64,000 nucleotides of DNA, taken from assembly GCA_023846275.1 (NCBI GenBank), contig JAIUJO010000086.1, positions 528,436 through 592,435 on the forward strand, in the 5' to 3' direction. Source of the DNA: Vanilla planifolia. Its lineage: Eukaryota > Streptophyta > Magnoliopsida > Asparagales > Orchidaceae. Numbering within the stretch: the stretch's first letter is position 1; the number at the start of each line of letters is the position of its first letter. Under the pieces are notes generated by a model. It worked only from the letters and a program-made list of their open reading frames with translations. It was not told the origin of the DNA and searched no databases. The position numbers and the translations under genes were made by a program. Below are positions 62,836 through 64,000 of the stretch, one piece after another.

Positions 62836-63038
62836 GAAATATACAATATTTCTTCGTTTTTGTTTTCAAATTTATCATGCAATTGAACAATGGAGGTACA
62901 TGATTCATCATAAAATGAAATATTTAAATTAACATCATCACATGAAGAACATTTACCTCGATTATGAGCTACTATCCAATTAAGATCCATATTAGTTTTG
63001 GGGCTCTTCCTTCTCTTCCTTTTCTTCTCTTTCATCAT
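62832..63038 (-). CDS. Unit 3 reading frame A of the tandem array, unknown protein
   Basis: This is an uninterrupted 68-codon frame with KKRKRRKSPKTNMDLNWIVA, RGKCSSCD and SIVQLHDKFENKN. It differs from unit 2 at about 14 residues, with most blocks unchanged. Its TGA overlaps the ATG of frame B. The basic start could act as a nuclear signal if translated, but that is inference only. Confidence 0.35.
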   Translation of the reverse strand: MMKEKKRKRRKSPKTNMDLNWIVAHNRGKCSSCDDVNLNISFYDESCTSIVQLHDKFENKNEEILYIS

Positions 63039-63550
63039 CTTTTTTCTATTTATTACCTTTTTCTTTTGTCATATTTCCTTCTAAGACGCAAATAGCCTCA
63101 AAGACAATTTTTTGCATTAATATTTTAGTTCAAATTGCTTATGATATGGCACAAACTAAATATTAAAACTTTTTAATAAAGTTATGTACATATGTTCATA
63201 AGAAATATTAAAAATAATTTTATTAATTTTTCAAATAATTTCCTTAACTTTAAATTAACTATTTATGATGTATGAACTAAAACTATTTATTATCAAATAA
63301 TTTAATTCATAAAAATAAAACATTATAAAATTTTCTTCATTCTCGAAATAAAAATTTTTATTTTTGAGCAACCTATTTTATAATATCAAATACTTCAAAA
63401 TTGAATCATATTCTAACGGAACGTTGCGGTAGAAATTCTTTTTTGCATGAAATTTACTATTGAAAGAAATCTTCAAATAATTATCAAGTGATAATGATTC
63501 ATATTTTCTTAAGTTAATCAGATATTGTTTCAAAATCACTAATGTTTTTC

Positions 63551-63757
63551 TCATGAAATATAAAATATTTCTTCTTTTTTGTTTTCAAATTTATCATGCA
63601 ATTGAACAATGGAGCTACATGATTCATAATAAAATAAAATATTTAAACTAACTTCATCTCATGAAGAACATTTACCTCGATAATGAGCTACAATGCAATT
63701 AAGATTCATATTAGTTTTGGGGCTCCCCCTTCTCATCCTTTTCTTCTCTTTTTTCAT
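63551..63757 (-). pseudogene. Unit 4 reading frame A of the tandem array, broken
   Basis: It starts at the ATG at 63,757 with KKEKKRMRRGSPKTNMNLNC and IVAHYRGKCSS, then meets a TGA where units 1-3 have TGT (the second Cys). After that it continues as DEVSLNILFYYESCSSIVQL. The plus-strand frame 63,683-63,937 overlapping it is T-rich and taken as a shadow. Frame B of this unit (63,554 downward) is open for its first 40 codons. Confidence 0.4.
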
Positions 63758-64000
63758 CTTTTTTTCTATTTATTACCTTTTTCTTTTTTTCATATTTTGC
63801 CTTCTAAGATGCACATAGCCTCAAAGAAAATTTTTTGCATTAACATTTTAGTTCAAATTTCTTATGATATGGCACAAACTAAATATAAAACCTTTTTAAT
63901 AAAGTTATGTACATATGTTCAAAAGAAATATCAATAATAATGTTATTAAATTTTCAAATAATTTCCTTAACTTTAAATTAACTTTTTATGATGTATGAAC

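Larger units (their letters stand above)
61105..64000. repeat. Tandem array, unit about 721 bp, four full units and start of a fifth
   Basis: The phrase GATGT(A/T)TGAACTA, with one variant, opens units at 61,105, 61,828, 62,550, 63,267 and 63,990, giving unit lengths of 723, 722, 717 and 723 bp. Units are alike throughout, for example AACGTTG(T/C)(C/G)G, AAATTTATCATGCAATTGAA and TATGGCACAAACTAAATAT recur in all. The array runs off the right edge, so its full size is unknown. Differences between units are mainly single substitutions. Three of four lengths are multiples of three. Confidence 0.95.

Noticed and set aside
63683-63937. Plus-strand frame of 84 codons in array unit 4
   Set aside because: It is a phenylalanine- and serine-rich reading of a T-rich strand, not matched by open frames at the same place in the other units.
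60979-64000. CRISPR array
   Set aside because: The unit of about 721 bp is far too long, there are no spacers, and the sequence is of plant nuclear type.
1-64000. Organellar DNA (plastid or mitochondrial)
   Set aside because: No organellar gene, tRNA or rRNA was recognised, while copia and LINE remnants are plentiful, as in nuclear plant DNA.

Overview
This window looks like repeat-rich intergenic DNA of a land plant, most likely a seed plant with a large, very AT-rich nuclear genome. By eye the GC content is about a quarter to 30%, and no host gene with a convincing exon structure was found. The identifiable coding matter is decayed retrotransposon: plant-type Ty1/copia (UBN2 gag, CCHC knuckle, integrase, reverse transcriptase, RNase H) and plant L1-type LINEs (endonuclease, reverse transcriptase, RNase H). 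Many stop codons stand where the families have R, Q or W, and CpG is scarce, as expected from long decay of methylated cytosine. The species cannot be told from the sequence. All protein assignments are by-eye recognition of family motifs; nothing was searched.

Layout. 1-0.9 kb: scraps of copia reverse transcriptase on the minus strand. 1.15-5.5 kb: a copia gag-pol remnant on the minus strand with a GC-richer insert in gag. 9.4-10.2 kb: an LTR-like repeat (plus). 12.7-17.9 kb: a LINE on the minus strand, from a possible ORF1 through endonuclease and reverse transcriptase to RNase H, interrupted at 15.4-16.13 kb by a second copy of the LTR-like repeat. 18-24 kb: unassigned. 24.3-32 kb: an extremely AT-rich belt holding one copy of a 1.4-kb dispersed repeat with a perfect hairpin. 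36-37.7 kb: a second LINE (plus), ending against a rearranged copia block (37.74-41.64 kb, minus) in which the reverse-transcriptase part lies before gag. 43.4-43.8 kb: a third LTR-like copy. 47.74-48.09 kb: a small, better preserved LINE RNase H tail inside a second AT-rich belt. 53.07-54.6 kb: the second copy of the 1.4-kb repeat. 56.2-58.25 kb: a copia gag-integrase remnant on the plus strand. 58.25-60.98 kb: unassigned.

60.98-64.0 kb: the most distinctive region, a tandem array with a unit of about 721 bp. It has four full units and the start of a fifth at the window edge. Each unit carries related minus-strand reading frames of a protein I do not recognise. No complete, obviously functional gene, tRNA, rRNA or CRISPR array was found, and no pathway can be described: the window is a record of nested insertion, rearrangement and mutational decay.
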